Counted from the first letter of the stretch, positions 11,443 through 20,657 are shown. The stretch is 64,000 nt of DNA from Intrasporangium oryzae NRRL B-24470 (GCF_000576595.1 NZ_AWSA01000001.1:62001-126000), one strand, 5' to 3'. The notes: generated from the letters alone by a model not told the origin. Numbers and translations: made by a program.

Positions 11443-11994
11443 TCAGGCGTAGACGTGCGGGGCGAGGGTGCCGACGCAGCGCAGGTTGCGGTACTTCTCG
11501 GCGTAGTCGAGGCCGTAGCCGACGACGAACTCGTTGGGGATGTCGAAGCCGACGTACCGGACCGGGATGTCGACCTTGACCACGTCCGGCTTGCGCAGGA
11601 GCGTGCAGATCTCGACCGAGGCCGGGTTGCGCGACTCGAGGTTGGACTTGATCCACGAGAGCGTGAGGCCGGAGTCGATGATGTCCTCGACGATCAGCAC
11701 GTGCCGGCCGCTGATGTCGGTGTCGAGGTCCTTGAGGATCCGCACGACGCCGGAGCTCTTGGTCCCGGAACCGTAGGACGAGACGGCCATCCAGTCCATC
11801 GGCGCGGTCCCGGGCAGGGCGCGCATGAGGTCGGCCATGACGACGACCGCACCCTTGAGGACGCCGACGAGGAGGAAGTCCTTGCCCTCGTAGTCCTGCC
11901 AGATGTCGGCGGCGAGCTCGGCGAGCCTGCTCTGGATCTGCTCCTCGGTGAGGAGGACCTGCGCCAGGTCAGCTCCCATGTGCTCGTGGTCCAC
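11443..11994 (-). CDS. hpt: Hypoxanthine phosphoribosyltransferase
   Basis: A 183-residue purine salvage enzyme converting hypoxanthine or guanine with PRPP into IMP or GMP. The PRPP loop [14 protein letters not shown] is intact, with the Lys-Gly pair in [14 protein letters not shown] and [16 protein letters not shown] near the C-terminus. A strong GAGGAG motif lies five bases before the GTG at 11994, which decides the start over an internal ATG five codons later. It follows tilS in the order common in actinobacteria (tilS - hpt - ftsH), with the DUF1028 gene placed between hpt and ftsH. Confidence 0.95.
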   Translation of the reverse strand: MDHEHMGADLAQVLLTEEQIQSRLAELAADIWQDYEGKDFLLVGVLKGAVVVMADLMRALPGTAPMDWMAVSSYGSGTKSSGVVRILKDLDTDISGRHVLIVEDIIDSGLTLSWIKSNLESRNPASVEICTLLRKPDVVKVDIPVRYVGFDIPNEFVVGYGLDYAEKYRNLRCVGTLAPHVYA

Positions 11995-12079
11995 GGCGGC
12001 TCCTCGGGGGTCGGCCCGCAGACCAGCGGAGGGAGTCTGCGGGCGGGGGACGACCCGCTTGGGGGTCGGACGTGCGGGT

Positions 12080-13075
12080 CTATTCAACCCCACTCGCGAG
12101 GGGCCGGAAACGGATGGCCCCGCGGTCGCGCGCGACCGCGATGCCGCCGGGGACGTGGAGCGGCCCCTGCCCGTGCCAGGACGTGAGGAGCGCGTCGAGC
12201 GACTCGACGTGGGCGGCGCTGACGTCGGCGAGCGGAGCGCCGGCCTCGGCGGCGAGGATGCGCCACACCCGGGTGCGGATCGCCCGGGGCAGGGCCGCCA
12301 GGGCGTCGAGGTCGACGCCCGGCAGGCCCTCGGCGTCGGGGAGCTCCGCCCGCGCCTCGTGGGCGAGTCGCTCGAGGTAGTCGGCGTCCTCGCGGAGCAG
12401 GTCGGCGCTCCGCGCGAGCGCCGCGCCGAAGCCCGGGCCGAGCTCGCCCTCGAGCACGGCGAGCACCCGGCGCGCCCGCACCCGCCGGAACGACTCGTCG
12501 CTGTTGTGGGGGTCGTCCCACGGCTCGATGCCGTACGCCTCGCAGGCGGCGCGCGTCGTGGCGCGCGGGAGGGCGAGGAGCGGGCGGACGATGCGGCCTC
12601 GGCGGGCCGGCATACCGGACAGGGAGCGCGCACCCGAGCCGCGGGAGAGGCCGAGGAGGACCTGCTCGGCCTGGTCGTCACGGGTGTGCCCGACGAGGAC
12701 GACCTCGGCGTGGAGCCGGGCGGCGACCGCCTCGATGGCGGCGTAGCGCGCGGTCCGGGCGTCGGCCTCGAGCCCGGCGCCGGTGGTGTGGACGTCGGCG
12801 CGCGTCACCTCGACGGGGTCGAGGCCGAGCTCGCGGCACGTCTCGGCGGCCATCTCGGCCACGAGGTCGGACCCCTCCTGGAGGCCGTGGTCGACGACGA
12901 CGGCTCCCGCGCGCAGACCGGCCCGCGGGGCCTCGAAGGCGAGCGCGGCAGCGAGCGCGAGCGAGTCGGCGCCGCCCGAGCAGGCGACGAGCACGAGGCT
13001 GCCGTCGGCGAGGTCGGCGACGTGCTCGCGCACGGCGAGTCTCGTGGCGGCGACGGCGGGATCGGGTCCGGGCAT
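12080..13075 (-). CDS. tilS: tRNA(Ile)-lysidine synthase
   Basis: A 331-residue enzyme that puts lysine on C34 of tRNA-Ile(CAU) so that it reads AUA. The PP-loop ATPase motif [15 protein letters not shown] is near residue 30, followed by [11 protein letters not shown] and [21 protein letters not shown], and the tRNA-recognition region ends with [19 protein letters not shown] and [16 protein letters not shown]. The C-terminal domain is short, as is usual in actinobacteria. The start is ATG at 13075; an in-frame GTG six codons upstream overlaps the metalloprotease gene and is an alternative. Confidence 0.94.
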   Translation of the reverse strand: MPGPDPAVAATRLAVREHVADLADGSLVLVACSGGADSLALAAALAFEAPRAGLRAGAVVVDHGLQEGSDLVAEMAAETCRELGLDPVEVTRADVHTTGAGLEADARTARYAAIEAVAARLHAEVVLVGHTRDDQAEQVLLGLSRGSGARSLSGMPARRGRIVRPLLALPRATTRAACEAYGIEPWDDPHNSDESFRRVRARRVLAVLEGELGPGFGAALARSADLLREDADYLERLAHEARAELPDAEGLPGVDLDALAALPRAIRTRVWRILAAEAGAPLADVSAAHVESLDALLTSWHGQGPLHVPGGIAVARDRGAIRFRPLASGVE

Positions 13076-13097
13076 GTCGGTCGGGGGGCGCACGGGG

Positions 13098-14213
13098 TCA
13101 GCCGTGGACCCGGCGGACCCAGGCGCTCGGCTCGAGGATCTCCGCCGCGTGGGGCAGCGTCTCGGGCGAGGTCCACACGGCGTTGAACCCCTCGCGGCCC
13201 ACCTGGTCGGTGACGGCCCGGACGAAGATCGCGCCGTCGCGGTACTGCCGCATCTTGGCCTCGAGGCCGAGCAGCTTGCGCAGGAGCCGGTCGACACCGA
13301 CGGCGCCGCTCCGCCTCTGGTCGAACTTGCGCCGGATCTCGTCGACGGTGGGGATGACACTGGGGCCGACGCCGTCCATGACGACGTCGGCGTGCCCTTC
13401 GAGGAGGGACATGACGGCGGTCAGCTCGGCGATCCGCGCCTTCTGCTCGGGGGTCGCGAGGAGCTGTCCGAGGCCCTCGCCCGAGGTGAACGCGTCGGGC
13501 AGGTTGCGCGTCAGCTGTTCGAGCCGCGTCGAGAGGTCCTCGGGCGTCGGGGCGAGGTCGACGGCGAGGGACTGCGAGGCCGTGACGAGGTGGTCGCGCA
13601 GCCACGGCACCGCCGTGAACTGCACACGGTGGGTCTCCTCGTGCATGGCCACCCAGCGCCGGAAGTCGCGCGGTCGCACCTCGAGACGGCGCTCGGTCGC
13701 GACGATGTTGGGAGCGACGAGGAGCAGGCGCGGCGTGCCGCCGGGCGCGAGGTCGTACTGGCCGAGGATCTTGCTCGAGAGGAAGGCGAGGAGACCACCC
13801 ATCTCGGCGCCCGTCACCTTGCCGCCGATCGCGGCCGCGGTGGCGCTCGTGCTCGCACCGGGCCGCTTAGCCGCGATCTTCTCGACGACGGGCTCGAGCA
13901 GGGCGCGCATCGAGTCGACGTTGGCGTCGATCCAGCCGGGGCGGTCGACGATGAGAGGCGCCGGGGCCCCCTCGGGGGCGCGCAGCCCGCTCGTCGCAGC
14001 GACGGGCTCGACGGCCTCGGCCGCCGCGGCACGCAGGTCGGCCACGATCTCGGCGGCCTCGCTGCTCGTCACCTGCGGCCCGGCCTTGACGATCGTCCGC
14101 CCGGCCCGTTTCGCGAAGTCGTAGTCGACGTATGCCGCTGGGCGGGCTTCCGCGCCCGGGGTGCGGCCTGCTGGGGTCGGGGCGGTCAGGCCCTCCGACA
14201 CGGTCTCGGTCAT
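13098..14213 (-). CDS. Zinc-dependent metalloprotease (DUF2342 / F420-associated type)
   Basis: A 371-residue protein with the zinc motif HEETH in WVAMHEETHRVQFTAVPWL, preceded by LLLVAPNIVATERRL and followed by VMSLLEGHADVVMDGVG, whose Glu-Gly-His probably supplies the third ligand. These are hallmarks of the actinobacterial family labelled DUF2342 or coenzyme F420 biosynthesis-associated protein. It is commonly encoded beside tilS and dacB, as here. It has no signal peptide, so it is probably cytoplasmic. The substrate is unknown. The ATG (MTETVSE) was chosen because the upstream frame is shadow sequence. Confidence 0.85.
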   Translation of the reverse strand: MTETVSEGLTAPTPAGRTPGAEARPAAYVDYDFAKRAGRTIVKAGPQVTSSEAAEIVADLRAAAAEAVEPVAATSGLRAPEGAPAPLIVDRPGWIDANVDSMRALLEPVVEKIAAKRPGASTSATAAAIGGKVTGAEMGGLLAFLSSKILGQYDLAPGGTPRLLLVAPNIVATERRLEVRPRDFRRWVAMHEETHRVQFTAVPWLRDHLVTASQSLAVDLAPTPEDLSTRLEQLTRNLPDAFTSGEGLGQLLATPEQKARIAELTAVMSLLEGHADVVMDGVGPSVIPTVDEIRRKFDQRRSGAVGVDRLLRKLLGLEAKMRQYRDGAIFVRAVTDQVGREGFNAVWTSPETLPHAAEILEPSAWVRRVHG

Positions 14214-14304
14214 GACTGGTCTTCCGTTCCCCGATGGCTCCCGCTCGGTCGTCCCGAGGGGCTCATGGCCCTCATCATGACATCGAGCGACCGGCGAGAG
14301 CGGC

Positions 14305-15741
14305 TCAGCGGCAGCCGCAGGAGGCGATCGCTGCCACGAAACGGTCCAACGCCGCGCGGGCCTCGATGGTTCCCGCTCCGGTGACGAGCCCGGCGTAGAC
14401 GATGAGGCGACCGTTGTCGTCGACGACGCTCCCGGCGAGCGCGTTGGCACCCGTCAGGGTGCCCGTCTTGGCCCGGGCCCGGCCGGCCGCGTCGTGCGTG
14501 CCGGGCGTGTCGAACCGGTCCGCGAGGGTGCCGGTGAGGCCGCCGATCGGCAGCCCGTCGAGGGCGGTGCGCAGGATCGGGTGGGCCCCGTCGTAGCCGA
14601 GCACGAGGACGTCGGCGAGCAGCCGCGCGGTGACCCGGTTGTCGCGGGAGAGGCCACTGGCGTCGAGGAGCTCGGCGCCCTGCGAGTCGATGCCGAGCGC
14701 CGCCACCTGCGCGACGACCCAGGCCCCGACCTGCGCGAACTCGGTGCCGCTGCCGGCCCGGAAGGCGGCCTGCCGCGCCAGGATCTCGGCGAGGGCGTTG
14801 TCGGACTCGGTCATGGCGAGCGCGAGCTGGTCACGGACCGGGGCGGACTCGACGGACCCCAGGCTCGAGTCGGTCTCCGGCCACGGCGCCGCCTCCGCCG
14901 TCGAGACCGTCACGGCGATGCCGCGCTCCTCGAGGCGCTTCGCGAAGAGGTCACGCGTCGACGCGACGGGGTCGGTGGGGCTCGGCCGACCGGGGGCGGC
15001 CCGCTGGTCGGACCGGCCGAGCATCGCCACCACTCCGGTCAGTCCCAGCTTCTGGAACGTGGGACTCCACGTCGAGGCGAGACCCGGCCCGGCGGCATAC
15101 GTCGTGTCGACGGAGAGGGTGACCCGGCGACGGCCGCGTTCCTTGAGGGCCTTGGCGACCTGGTCCGCGAGGTCGCCGAGGCCGGCGCGGCCCGAGACGG
15201 CGGTCGGATCGCCCTTGTCGGGGGCGAGCAGGGAGTCGCCACCGGCGACGAGGACGATGTCACCGGGGTCGACCCCGGAGACGACGCGTGTCCGCAGCCG
15301 CTCGTCGGGCTTGAAGACGCGCCCGATCGCTGCCGCGCTCAGCAGCTTCGTCGTCGAGGCGGGCACGCGGAGGTCACCGCCGTCGCGGTCGAGCAGGACC
15401 GCGCCGGACTGGCCGTCGCGCACGACGAACGAGGAGTCGGCGAGCGCCGGCAGGTCGAGGATCGTGCCGAGAGCCTCCTCGACGCCCCTGGCGGAGGGTG
15501 CCTCCCCGTCGCCGGCGAGGCCGGGCAGCGGTGGGGCCACGGAGGTCGAGATCGTCGGCTGGGGCACGACGGGAACCGTGCGGGTCCCGGGTGTCTCGGT
15601 CGGCGGGGGCGGCGGCAGCGGGCTCGTCGTGAGCAGTCCCGGTGCGGCGTCGGCGATGTCGAGGCCGATGTACCCGGCGAGGAGCACCCCGACGACGCCG
15701 ATCCCGGCCACGGCTCGTCTCACCGTCACCCCCCGTCCCAC
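14305..15741 (-). CDS. dacB: D-alanyl-D-alanine carboxypeptidase / endopeptidase (PBP4 type)
   Basis: A 478-residue secreted cell-wall enzyme of the peptidase S13 class. The N-terminus has a signal anchor (GIGVVGVLLAGYIGLDIA) and a Pro/Thr-rich linker. The three penicillin-binding motifs are present: SxxK as ASTTKLL near residue 127, SxN within TESDNALAEI, and KTG within AKTGTLTGANAL. It trims or cuts peptidoglycan cross-links. The start is GTG at 15741; a second in-frame GTG five codons later (TVRRAVAG) is equally plausible. It is divergent from ppa across a 118-base gap. Confidence 0.92.
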   Translation of the reverse strand: MGRGVTVRRAVAGIGVVGVLLAGYIGLDIADAAPGLLTTSPLPPPPPTETPGTRTVPVVPQPTISTSVAPPLPGLAGDGEAPSARGVEEALGTILDLPALADSSFVVRDGQSGAVLLDRDGGDLRVPASTTKLLSAAAIGRVFKPDERLRTRVVSGVDPGDIVLVAGGDSLLAPDKGDPTAVSGRAGLGDLADQVAKALKERGRRRVTLSVDTTYAAGPGLASTWSPTFQKLGLTGVVAMLGRSDQRAAPGRPSPTDPVASTRDLFAKRLEERGIAVTVSTAEAAPWPETDSSLGSVESAPVRDQLALAMTESDNALAEILARQAAFRAGSGTEFAQVGAWVVAQVAALGIDSQGAELLDASGLSRDNRVTARLLADVLVLGYDGAHPILRTALDGLPIGGLTGTLADRFDTPGTHDAAGRARAKTGTLTGANALAGSVVDDNGRLIVYAGLVTGAGTIEARAALDRFVAAIASCGCR

Positions 15742-15784
15742 GGGTGCGCCCCGTCTCGTGCTGTTTCGCGAATGATGCCGTGTC

Positions 15785-15814
15785 CTGACAGACTGTCGCG
15801 GAAGATTCTGTCAG
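15785..15814. promoter_or_regulatory. Inverted repeat in the dacB-ppa divergent gap
   Basis: Perfect 8-base arms CTGACAGA (15785-15792) and TCTGTCAG (15807-15814), separated by 14 bases, in the middle of the 118-base gap between the divergent dacB and ppa genes. The position suits an operator or a stem in the 5' leader of ppa. No regulator can be assigned. Confidence 0.35.
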
Positions 15815-15859
15815 CAGCCGCGCGCGCCCCAGACCGCGCGGCCACACGAAGGGGCGGAC

Positions 15860-16378
15860 GTGGAGTTCGACGTCACCATCGAGATCCCGCGCGGTCAGCG
15901 CAACAAGTACGAGATCGACCACGCGACCGGTCGCGTCCGGCTCGACCGCTACCTCTTCACGCCGATGGCCTACCCGGCGGACTACGGCTACATCGAGGAC
16001 TCGCTCGGTGAGGACGGCGACCCGCTCGACGCCCTCGTCCTGCTGCCCGAGCCCGTCTTCCCCGGCGTCGTCGTCGAGGCACGACCGGTCGGCATCTTCC
16101 ACATGACCGACGAGGCGGGCGGTGACGACAAGGTGCTCTGCGTGCCCGTCGACCCCCGATGGACCGATGTGAAGGACATCCACGACGTGAGCGAGTTCAC
16201 CCGTGGCGAGATCCAGCACTTCTTCGAGCGCTACAAGGACCTCGAGCCCGGCAAGCACGTCGACGCCTCCGAGTGGGGCGACCGGGCCGCCGCCGAGCGC
16301 GTCATCAACGAGGCCTTCGAGCGCGCCAAGGAGCAGGGCCTCTCGACGGCCCGCTGGGCCTCCCCGCAGGACCACTGA
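15860..16378 (+). CDS. ppa: Inorganic pyrophosphatase
   Basis: A 172-residue family I pyrophosphatase that removes PPi from biosynthetic reactions. The metal-binding signature [11 protein letters not shown] is intact, with [13 protein letters not shown] at the N-terminus and [11 protein letters not shown] near the end. The GTG start follows a purine-rich AAGGGGCGGAC. It is monocistronic and ends 63 bases before a strong bidirectional hairpin. Confidence 0.97.
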   Translation: MEFDVTIEIPRGQRNKYEIDHATGRVRLDRYLFTPMAYPADYGYIEDSLGEDGDPLDALVLLPEPVFPGVVVEARPVGIFHMTDEAGGDDKVLCVPVDPRWTDVKDIHDVSEFTRGEIQHFFERYKDLEPGKHVDASEWGDRAAAERVINEAFERAKEQGLSTARWASPQDH

Positions 16379-16440
16379 GGTTCCCCGACCGGCGCTGACG
16401 GGCCCTGACAGGGCCCGGTGGACGAGCACCGATCAGGTAT

Positions 16441-16479
16441 GCCGCTGGGCGCGCTTCCATGGAAAGCGCGCCCAGCGGC
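16441..16479. terminator. Bidirectional terminator between ppa and an MFS gene
   Basis: Perfect 16-base arms (16441-16456 and 16464-16479) around a 7-base CCATGGA loop between two convergent genes. The left arm starts inside a GTATGCCGC copy (16438), so it belongs to the dispersed GTATGCC family, although the right side carries GGCGTGTC instead of GGCATAC. Confidence 0.8.
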
Positions 16480-16489
16480 GTGTCGGGGC

Positions 16490-17971
16490 TCAGGCCGGCT
16501 CGACCACGGGCACCGCAGCGGCCTCGAGCCGCGGCGACGGACGACCTCGCACGACGAGGACCGCGACCGCGAACGCCGTGAGCGCGAACGCTGCCGAGGT
16601 GAAGAACGCCGGCTCCACGCCCGGGACGAACCGGCCCGGGACCGCCTGCGACGCGTAGACGCTGACGATCGCGGCGAGGCCGATCGCACCGCCGAGCTGC
16701 TGGGCGGTCTGGAGCAGGCCCGACACGGCACCGGCCTGGGACCGGTCGACTCCGCCGAGCACGACGACGGTGACCGGCATGAAGACCAGCGCAGCCGAGA
16801 CGCCGTTGAGCACGAGGGCACCCAGCAGGTCGACGGCATACGTGCTGCTCGTCGAGATGCCGCTCAGCCACACGAAGCTCGCGGCCTGCCCGAGCGTGCC
16901 GAGGAGGAGCAGCGGGCGTGGCCCGACCCTGCCGACGAGGCGCGCGCTGACCCGCGAGGTCGCGAAGATCGCGAGGCTGAGCGGGAGGAACGCGGCACCG
17001 GTCGCGACGGGGCTGAAGCCGAGCACACGCTGGAGGTACTGCGTGACGAGGAAGAACGTCGAGAACTGGGCCCCGATGACGAGCGCCATCAGGACGAGGG
17101 CGCCGGCCCGCGTCCGGTCGCGGACGAGGTCGAGCGGCAGCAGCGGCGCGCTCACCCGGCTCTCGGTGCGGACGAAGAGCCCGATGAGGGCCGCACCGAC
17201 GGCGAAGGAGGCCAGCGTCACCGGTGAGGACCAGCCGCGGTCGGGGGCGCTGATGAAGCCGTAGACGATCGCGACCGCGCCACCCGTCGCGGTCACGGCG
17301 CCGAGGACGTCGAAGCGGCCACGCACGCGCGGGGTCTCGGTGACGAACCGGCGGGCCAGGACGAGCACGACCGCGCCGATCGGGACGTTGACGAAGAGGG
17401 TCCAGTGCCAGCTGACGTAGGCGGTGAGGACCCCTCCGAGGAGCAGGCCGATGGACGCACCGGCCGAGGACACCGCGGTGAAGAGCGCGAGACGACGGTT
17501 GCGAGCGGCCTCGTCAGGAGCACTCGTCGTGACGAGCGCGAGCACGTTCGGCGCAGCGAGCGCGGCGCCGAGGCCTTGCAGGGTGCGGGCCGCGATGAGC
17601 CAGGCGGGCGAGGTCGCCAGGCCACCGAGCAGGCTGGCGACGGTGAAGATGCCGAGGCCGACCTCGAAGCTGCGCAGGCGTCCGACGACGTCGCCGAGGC
17701 GGCCGCCGAACAGGAGCAGACCGCCGAAGGCGAGCGTGTAGGCGTTGAGCACCCAGGACAGGCCGGCCGGGCTGAAGCCGAGGTCGGACTGGATGTGGGG
17801 CAGCGCGACGTTCACGACGGTGGCGTCGAGCATGAGCATGAGCTGGGCGACGAGCACGACGGCGACGCCGATCGACGCCTTGCGGGCGTCACGCTCCCGG
17901 GTCGTCGCTACGGGTGTCGCTACGGGTGTCGCTGCGGGTGTGGTGTGCGAACGGGTGGTGCTGGTCGACAT
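16490..17971 (-). CDS. MFS multidrug efflux transporter, DHA2 (14-helix) type
   Basis: A 493-residue EmrB/QacA-type drug:proton antiporter. It opens with LMLMLDATVVNVALPHIQSDL, the helix 1 signature of this group, then GGRLGDVVGRLR (loop 2-3) and the antiporter motif around AVSSAGASIGLLLGGVLTAYVSWHWTLFVNVPIG. The short N-terminal leader contains a three-copy 12-base repeat (17904-17939) encoding ATPVATPVA. The divergent TetR gene and a two-palindrome gap suggest TetR control. The 72-codon reading frame just upstream ends 8 bases before this start. Substrates are unknown. Confidence 0.9.
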   Translation of the reverse strand: MSTSTTRSHTTPAATPVATPVATTRERDARKASIGVAVVLVAQLMLMLDATVVNVALPHIQSDLGFSPAGLSWVLNAYTLAFGGLLLFGGRLGDVVGRLRSFEVGLGIFTVASLLGGLATSPAWLIAARTLQGLGAALAAPNVLALVTTSAPDEAARNRRLALFTAVSSAGASIGLLLGGVLTAYVSWHWTLFVNVPIGAVVLVLARRFVTETPRVRGRFDVLGAVTATGGAVAIVYGFISAPDRGWSSPVTLASFAVGAALIGLFVRTESRVSAPLLPLDLVRDRTRAGALVLMALVIGAQFSTFFLVTQYLQRVLGFSPVATGAAFLPLSLAIFATSRVSARLVGRVGPRPLLLLGTLGQAASFVWLSGISTSSTYAVDLLGALVLNGVSAALVFMPVTVVVLGGVDRSQAGAVSGLLQTAQQLGGAIGLAAIVSVYASQAVPGRFVPGVEPAFFTSAAFALTAFAVAVLVVRGRPSPRLEAAAVPVVEPA

Positions 17972-17979
17972 CGGGTGCC

Positions 17980-18198
17980 TCAGGATTCGTGGTGGAGGGA
18001 CGGGTGGCGCGGCGTCTCGTCGGTGAGCGGCTCGCGGGCCATCGGGGTGAAGGCGGTCGCGCGGGGGGCACGCGCGCCGGGCGAGGGGCTGCCGTCGGCC
18101 TGCGTGCGGCGGGGCACGAGGGGCGCGCGGTGCGTCGTCGCGAGGTGCGACCTGTGGACGCGGACGGCCTGTCGGGTGGGTCGGATCGTGGTGGTCAT
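17980..18198 (-). CDS. Small Arg/Pro-rich hypothetical protein or translated leader
   Basis: A 72-codon frame preceded by AGAGGAG ten bases before the ATG and ending 8 bases before the efflux pump start, so it could be a coupled leader cistron. The product is basic and low in complexity, without hydrophobic segments. It resembles no family I know. Its only support is the ribosome binding site, its position and the lack of another gene in the 340-base gap. Confidence 0.4.
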   Translation of the reverse strand: MTTTIRPTRQAVRVHRSHLATTHRAPLVPRRTQADGSPSPGARAPRATAFTPMAREPLTDETPRHPSLHHES

Positions 18199-18229
18199 GG
18201 GTGCCGGACTCCTCTGTGACGACGGTCGG

Positions 18230-18291
18230 CGCTACGATTAGCGGAGAACCACTCCGGTTCTGCCTGACCAGAATACGGAGACTGTCTCCGT
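18230..18291. promoter_or_regulatory. Operator cluster between TetR and the efflux pump
   Basis: Three inverted repeats lie in this gap: CGCTA-CGAT-TAGCG (18230-18243), AGAACC-N5-GGTTCT (18245-18261) and ACGGAGA-CTG-TCTCCGT (18275-18291). The last, with perfect 7-base arms 19 bases before the TetR start, is the best candidate TetR operator. The arrangement would allow the regulator to repress both itself and the pump. Confidence 0.6.
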
Positions 18292-18310
18292 TTTAGCAAG
18301 GAGTTTTCCC

Positions 18311-18979
18311 GTGACGCCTGCCGACGCTGGCAGGGCGACGCTCGATCCGTCGCCGGAATCCGTTGCTGCCCAAGCGAATCCGGCCGCCACAGAGCCCCAG
18401 GAATCTCCTGAGGTGCCGGCCGGTCGGCCCATGCGTGCCGACGCGCGGCGCAACTACGACAAGATCGTGGCGACGGCCCGAGTCGTCTTCGCCGAGCGCG
18501 GCACCGACTGCTCGCTCGACGAGATCGCCCGGCGCGCCGGCGTCGGACCCGGCACGCTCTACCGCCACTTCCCCACCCGCGAGGCGCTCGTCGACGCGCT
18601 CATGAAGGACTGGGCCGGTCGTGTCGTCCGCGACGCCGAGGCCGCGGTGACGGCTGACCTGCCGGCTCGGGCGACCCTCATGACGTGGTTCGAGAGCTTC
18701 GTCGAGCACATCACCCTGCACCGGGGTGCCGCCGCCAAGCTCTGCGCCGCGATGGACGACCCCTCCTCGCCGATCTTCGGCAAGTGCCAGATCATGGGCG
18801 AGGCCAACCGCCGCGTCCTCGACCACCTCGAGGCCCGGGGCGAGCTCCGGCCGGGAGTCGACGCACAGAACGTCATGCGCATCATCGGCGGCATCGCGAG
18901 CGTCACCGACTCGAGCCGGGTCGACCTCGACGTGCGGCCCATGCTCGAGGTCGTCGTCGACGGCCTCGTCACGGACTGA
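18311..18979 (+). CDS. TetR family transcriptional regulator
   Basis: A 222-residue regulator. A disordered 40-residue N-terminus precedes the TetR DNA-binding domain (YDKIVATARVVFAERG, then CSLDEIARRAGVGPGTLYRHF), followed by a variable ligand-binding domain. The GTG start has AAGGAG at a good distance. It is divergent from the DHA2 pump and its leader frame, so it probably represses the pump until a drug binds. The gene ends directly before a decayed monooxygenase remnant. Confidence 0.9.
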   Translation: MTPADAGRATLDPSPESVAAQANPAATEPQESPEVPAGRPMRADARRNYDKIVATARVVFAERGTDCSLDEIARRAGVGPGTLYRHFPTREALVDALMKDWAGRVVRDAEAAVTADLPARATLMTWFESFVEHITLHRGAAAKLCAAMDDPSSPIFGKCQIMGEANRRVLDHLEARGELRPGVDAQNVMRIIGGIASVTDSSRVDLDVRPMLEVVVDGLVTD

Positions 18980-18983
18980 ACGG

Positions 18984-19459
18984 CACTGCTGGCGCCGGGT
19001 GGTTCGAGGCCGAGCACACGGCCTACGGCATCCCTTCCCGCCGCTCGGAGAGCGCTTCGACCGGCTCGAGGAGCAGCTCGCCGTCATCACCGGCCTGTGG
19101 GCCACGTCGCCGGGTTCACCTTCAGCCACGCGGGGCGGCACTACCCCGTCGTCGACTCCCCCGCCCTGGCCAAGCCCGCCCAGCCGGGGGGCGTGCCCAT
19201 CATCATCGGCGGAGGCGGGCGGCGACGCACCCCCGCGCTCGCGGCCCGGTATGCCGCCGAGTTCAACGCGCCGTTCGTCTCGGCTCCCGACGCCGGCCGG
19301 CTCTACGACAGGGTCCGCGCGGCGTGCGGGTCGATCGGTCGCGATGCCACTGAGCTGACGTTCTCGGCGGCCCAGGTCGTGTGCCCCGGCAAGGACGAGG
19401 CCACCCTGAAGCGCCGGGCGGACGCCATCGGCCGCGACGTGCTCCCCCAGCTCGGCTGA
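18984..19459 (+). pseudogene. Remnant of an LLM-class flavin-dependent oxidoreductase
   Basis: Three pieces of a luciferase-like monooxygenase appear in order but in three frames: GAGWFEAEHTAYGIP (from about 18996), then PPLGERFDRLEEQLAVITGL (about 19035-19095), then FTFSHAGRHYPVVDSPAL through GVPIIIGGGG and ARYAAEFNAPFV to a stop at 19457-19459. One missing C near 19030 and a second indel near 19105 explain the shifts. The N-terminal half and the C-terminus of the family are missing. Intact relatives use FMN or F420. It touches the end of the TetR gene, suggesting a deletion that fused the two. Confidence 0.8.
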
Positions 19460-19587
19460 CACGCGCGCACGGCACCGCCCCGTCGCGAACATCCGACCGA
19501 CACCGAGGGAACGGTCGGTCCCGCGTATCACCCATGCCCTCGGCGCGTTCCGACAGAAGACCCCACTGTCCGTCCGGGGAGGGAACG

Positions 19588-20634
19588 ATGTCCGAGCGCA
19601 GCAACCGAACCGCCAGGTGGATCCGGCGGGCGTGCCGGGCCGCAGCGACCCTCGTCACGGCCGCCCTGCTCGCGGCACCCGGCACGGCGCGGGGTGCGTC
19701 GCTCTTCGACGTGTCGGTCGGCCCGACGACGGCCGTGGCCGGGCAGGACGTCGTCGTCTCGGTCAGCCCACTGGTCGAGGGTCTCGTCATCACGAGCTGT
19801 CGAGCGTGGCTCACCGGCGGTCAGCCCACCGAATGCGTGGGTTCGAACGGGCACTGGTCGGCCCACCTCACGGTCGCGCATCGCGCCGGACCAGGCGCGT
19901 CGACGGTCACCTGGAGCCTTCGGTACCGGCTCGGGACGGGTCGCAACGCCACCACGCACCGCGCCCAGGGAACCAGGGCAGTCACCATCCGGCCGGCCAC
20001 CCCGCCCGACTTCTCGGTGGTCCTCGACCCCGCGGCGGGGCGCCCTGGGGACACGGTCTCGGCCGAGTTCACGGCGCTCGACCCGAAGACCACGATCACG
20101 ACGTGCAGTGCCCGGCTCGGAGGCGCCGCGGCCTTCCAGTGCGTCGGGACCGGGTCGGCGTGGTGGCTGTCCCTCACCGTGCCGGCGACAGCTCACCCGT
20201 CTCGCATGACGGTGGAGTGGACCCTCGTCTACGAACGGGACGGCTACCAGACCGAGGCTCACGGGACGACCCCCTTCTCCGGACTGCCCGCGGTGGCCGG
20301 ATCGCGGCACGCCGGCCCCTCCGCAGGGACCGCGGCACCGTCCATCCGTTCTCGTCAGCCGGGGGACGTACGGTCGACGATTCCCACAGTCCCCCGGACC
20401 TCGCTGGCCCGGACCGAGCCCCCGCGCGCCGAAGCCCAGGCGACCGAGCTGTCCGACTGGGTCTGGGACCGGTCCGACCTCGACGTCCTGCTCCTGGCCG
20501 TGGCCCTGGGCGCCGTCCTCCTGGTCGGGTTCTCGGTGCATTCTCGCCGGGCGACCCTGCGCGAGAGACCGTCCCACCCGTTTCCCTCGCCTGCTGCCGG
20601 GAGGTCGGCGCCGCCGGTCACTAGACATATATAG
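19588..20634 (+). CDS. Secreted, membrane-anchored protein with two Ig-like repeats
   Basis: A 348-residue protein of unknown function. A signal peptide (AAATLVTAALLAAPGTARG) precedes two homologous units of about 100 residues. Each has a strand pattern with two conserved cysteines (ITSCRAWLTGG...TECVG in the first, ITTCSARLGGAAAFQCVG in the second) and ends in TVTWSLRYR or TVEWTLVYE, suggesting a disulfide-bonded Ig-like fold. A Pro/Ser/Thr-rich linker, a transmembrane helix (VLLLAVALGAVLLVGF) and a basic tail follow. GGGGAGGG lies just before the ATG. It probably sits on the outer face of the membrane. Confidence 0.7.
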   Translation: MSERSNRTARWIRRACRAAATLVTAALLAAPGTARGASLFDVSVGPTTAVAGQDVVVSVSPLVEGLVITSCRAWLTGGQPTECVGSNGHWSAHLTVAHRAGPGASTVTWSLRYRLGTGRNATTHRAQGTRAVTIRPATPPDFSVVLDPAAGRPGDTVSAEFTALDPKTTITTCSARLGGAAAFQCVGTGSAWWLSLTVPATAHPSRMTVEWTLVYERDGYQTEAHGTTPFSGLPAVAGSRHAGPSAGTAAPSIRSRQPGDVRSTIPTVPRTSLARTEPPRAEAQATELSDWVWDRSDLDVLLLAVALGAVLLVGFSVHSRRATLRERPSHPFPSPAAGRSAPPVTRHI

Positions 20635-20643
20635 GTTACCTAT
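20631..20643. promoter_or_regulatory. Palindromic operator ahead of the MarR gene
   Basis: ATAGGT-T-ACCTAT is a perfect palindrome overlapping the stop of the preceding gene, 14 bases before the MarR GTG. It stands in an AT-rich patch in otherwise very GC-rich DNA. The neighbouring TATGTAAT could serve as a -10 element. Autoregulation by the MarR protein is the natural reading. Confidence 0.65.
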
Positions 20644-20657
20644 GTAATTTGGGGCGG

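Noticed and set aside
16441-16479. Chance palindrome around an NcoI-like CCATGG site
   Set aside because: A perfect 16-base stem in a convergent gap is better explained as a terminator.
19097-19459. Intact small oxidoreductase gene starting at 19097
   Set aside because: The start is inside a conserved strand of the monooxygenase family and matching fragments precede it in other frames, so it is the last piece of a pseudogene.
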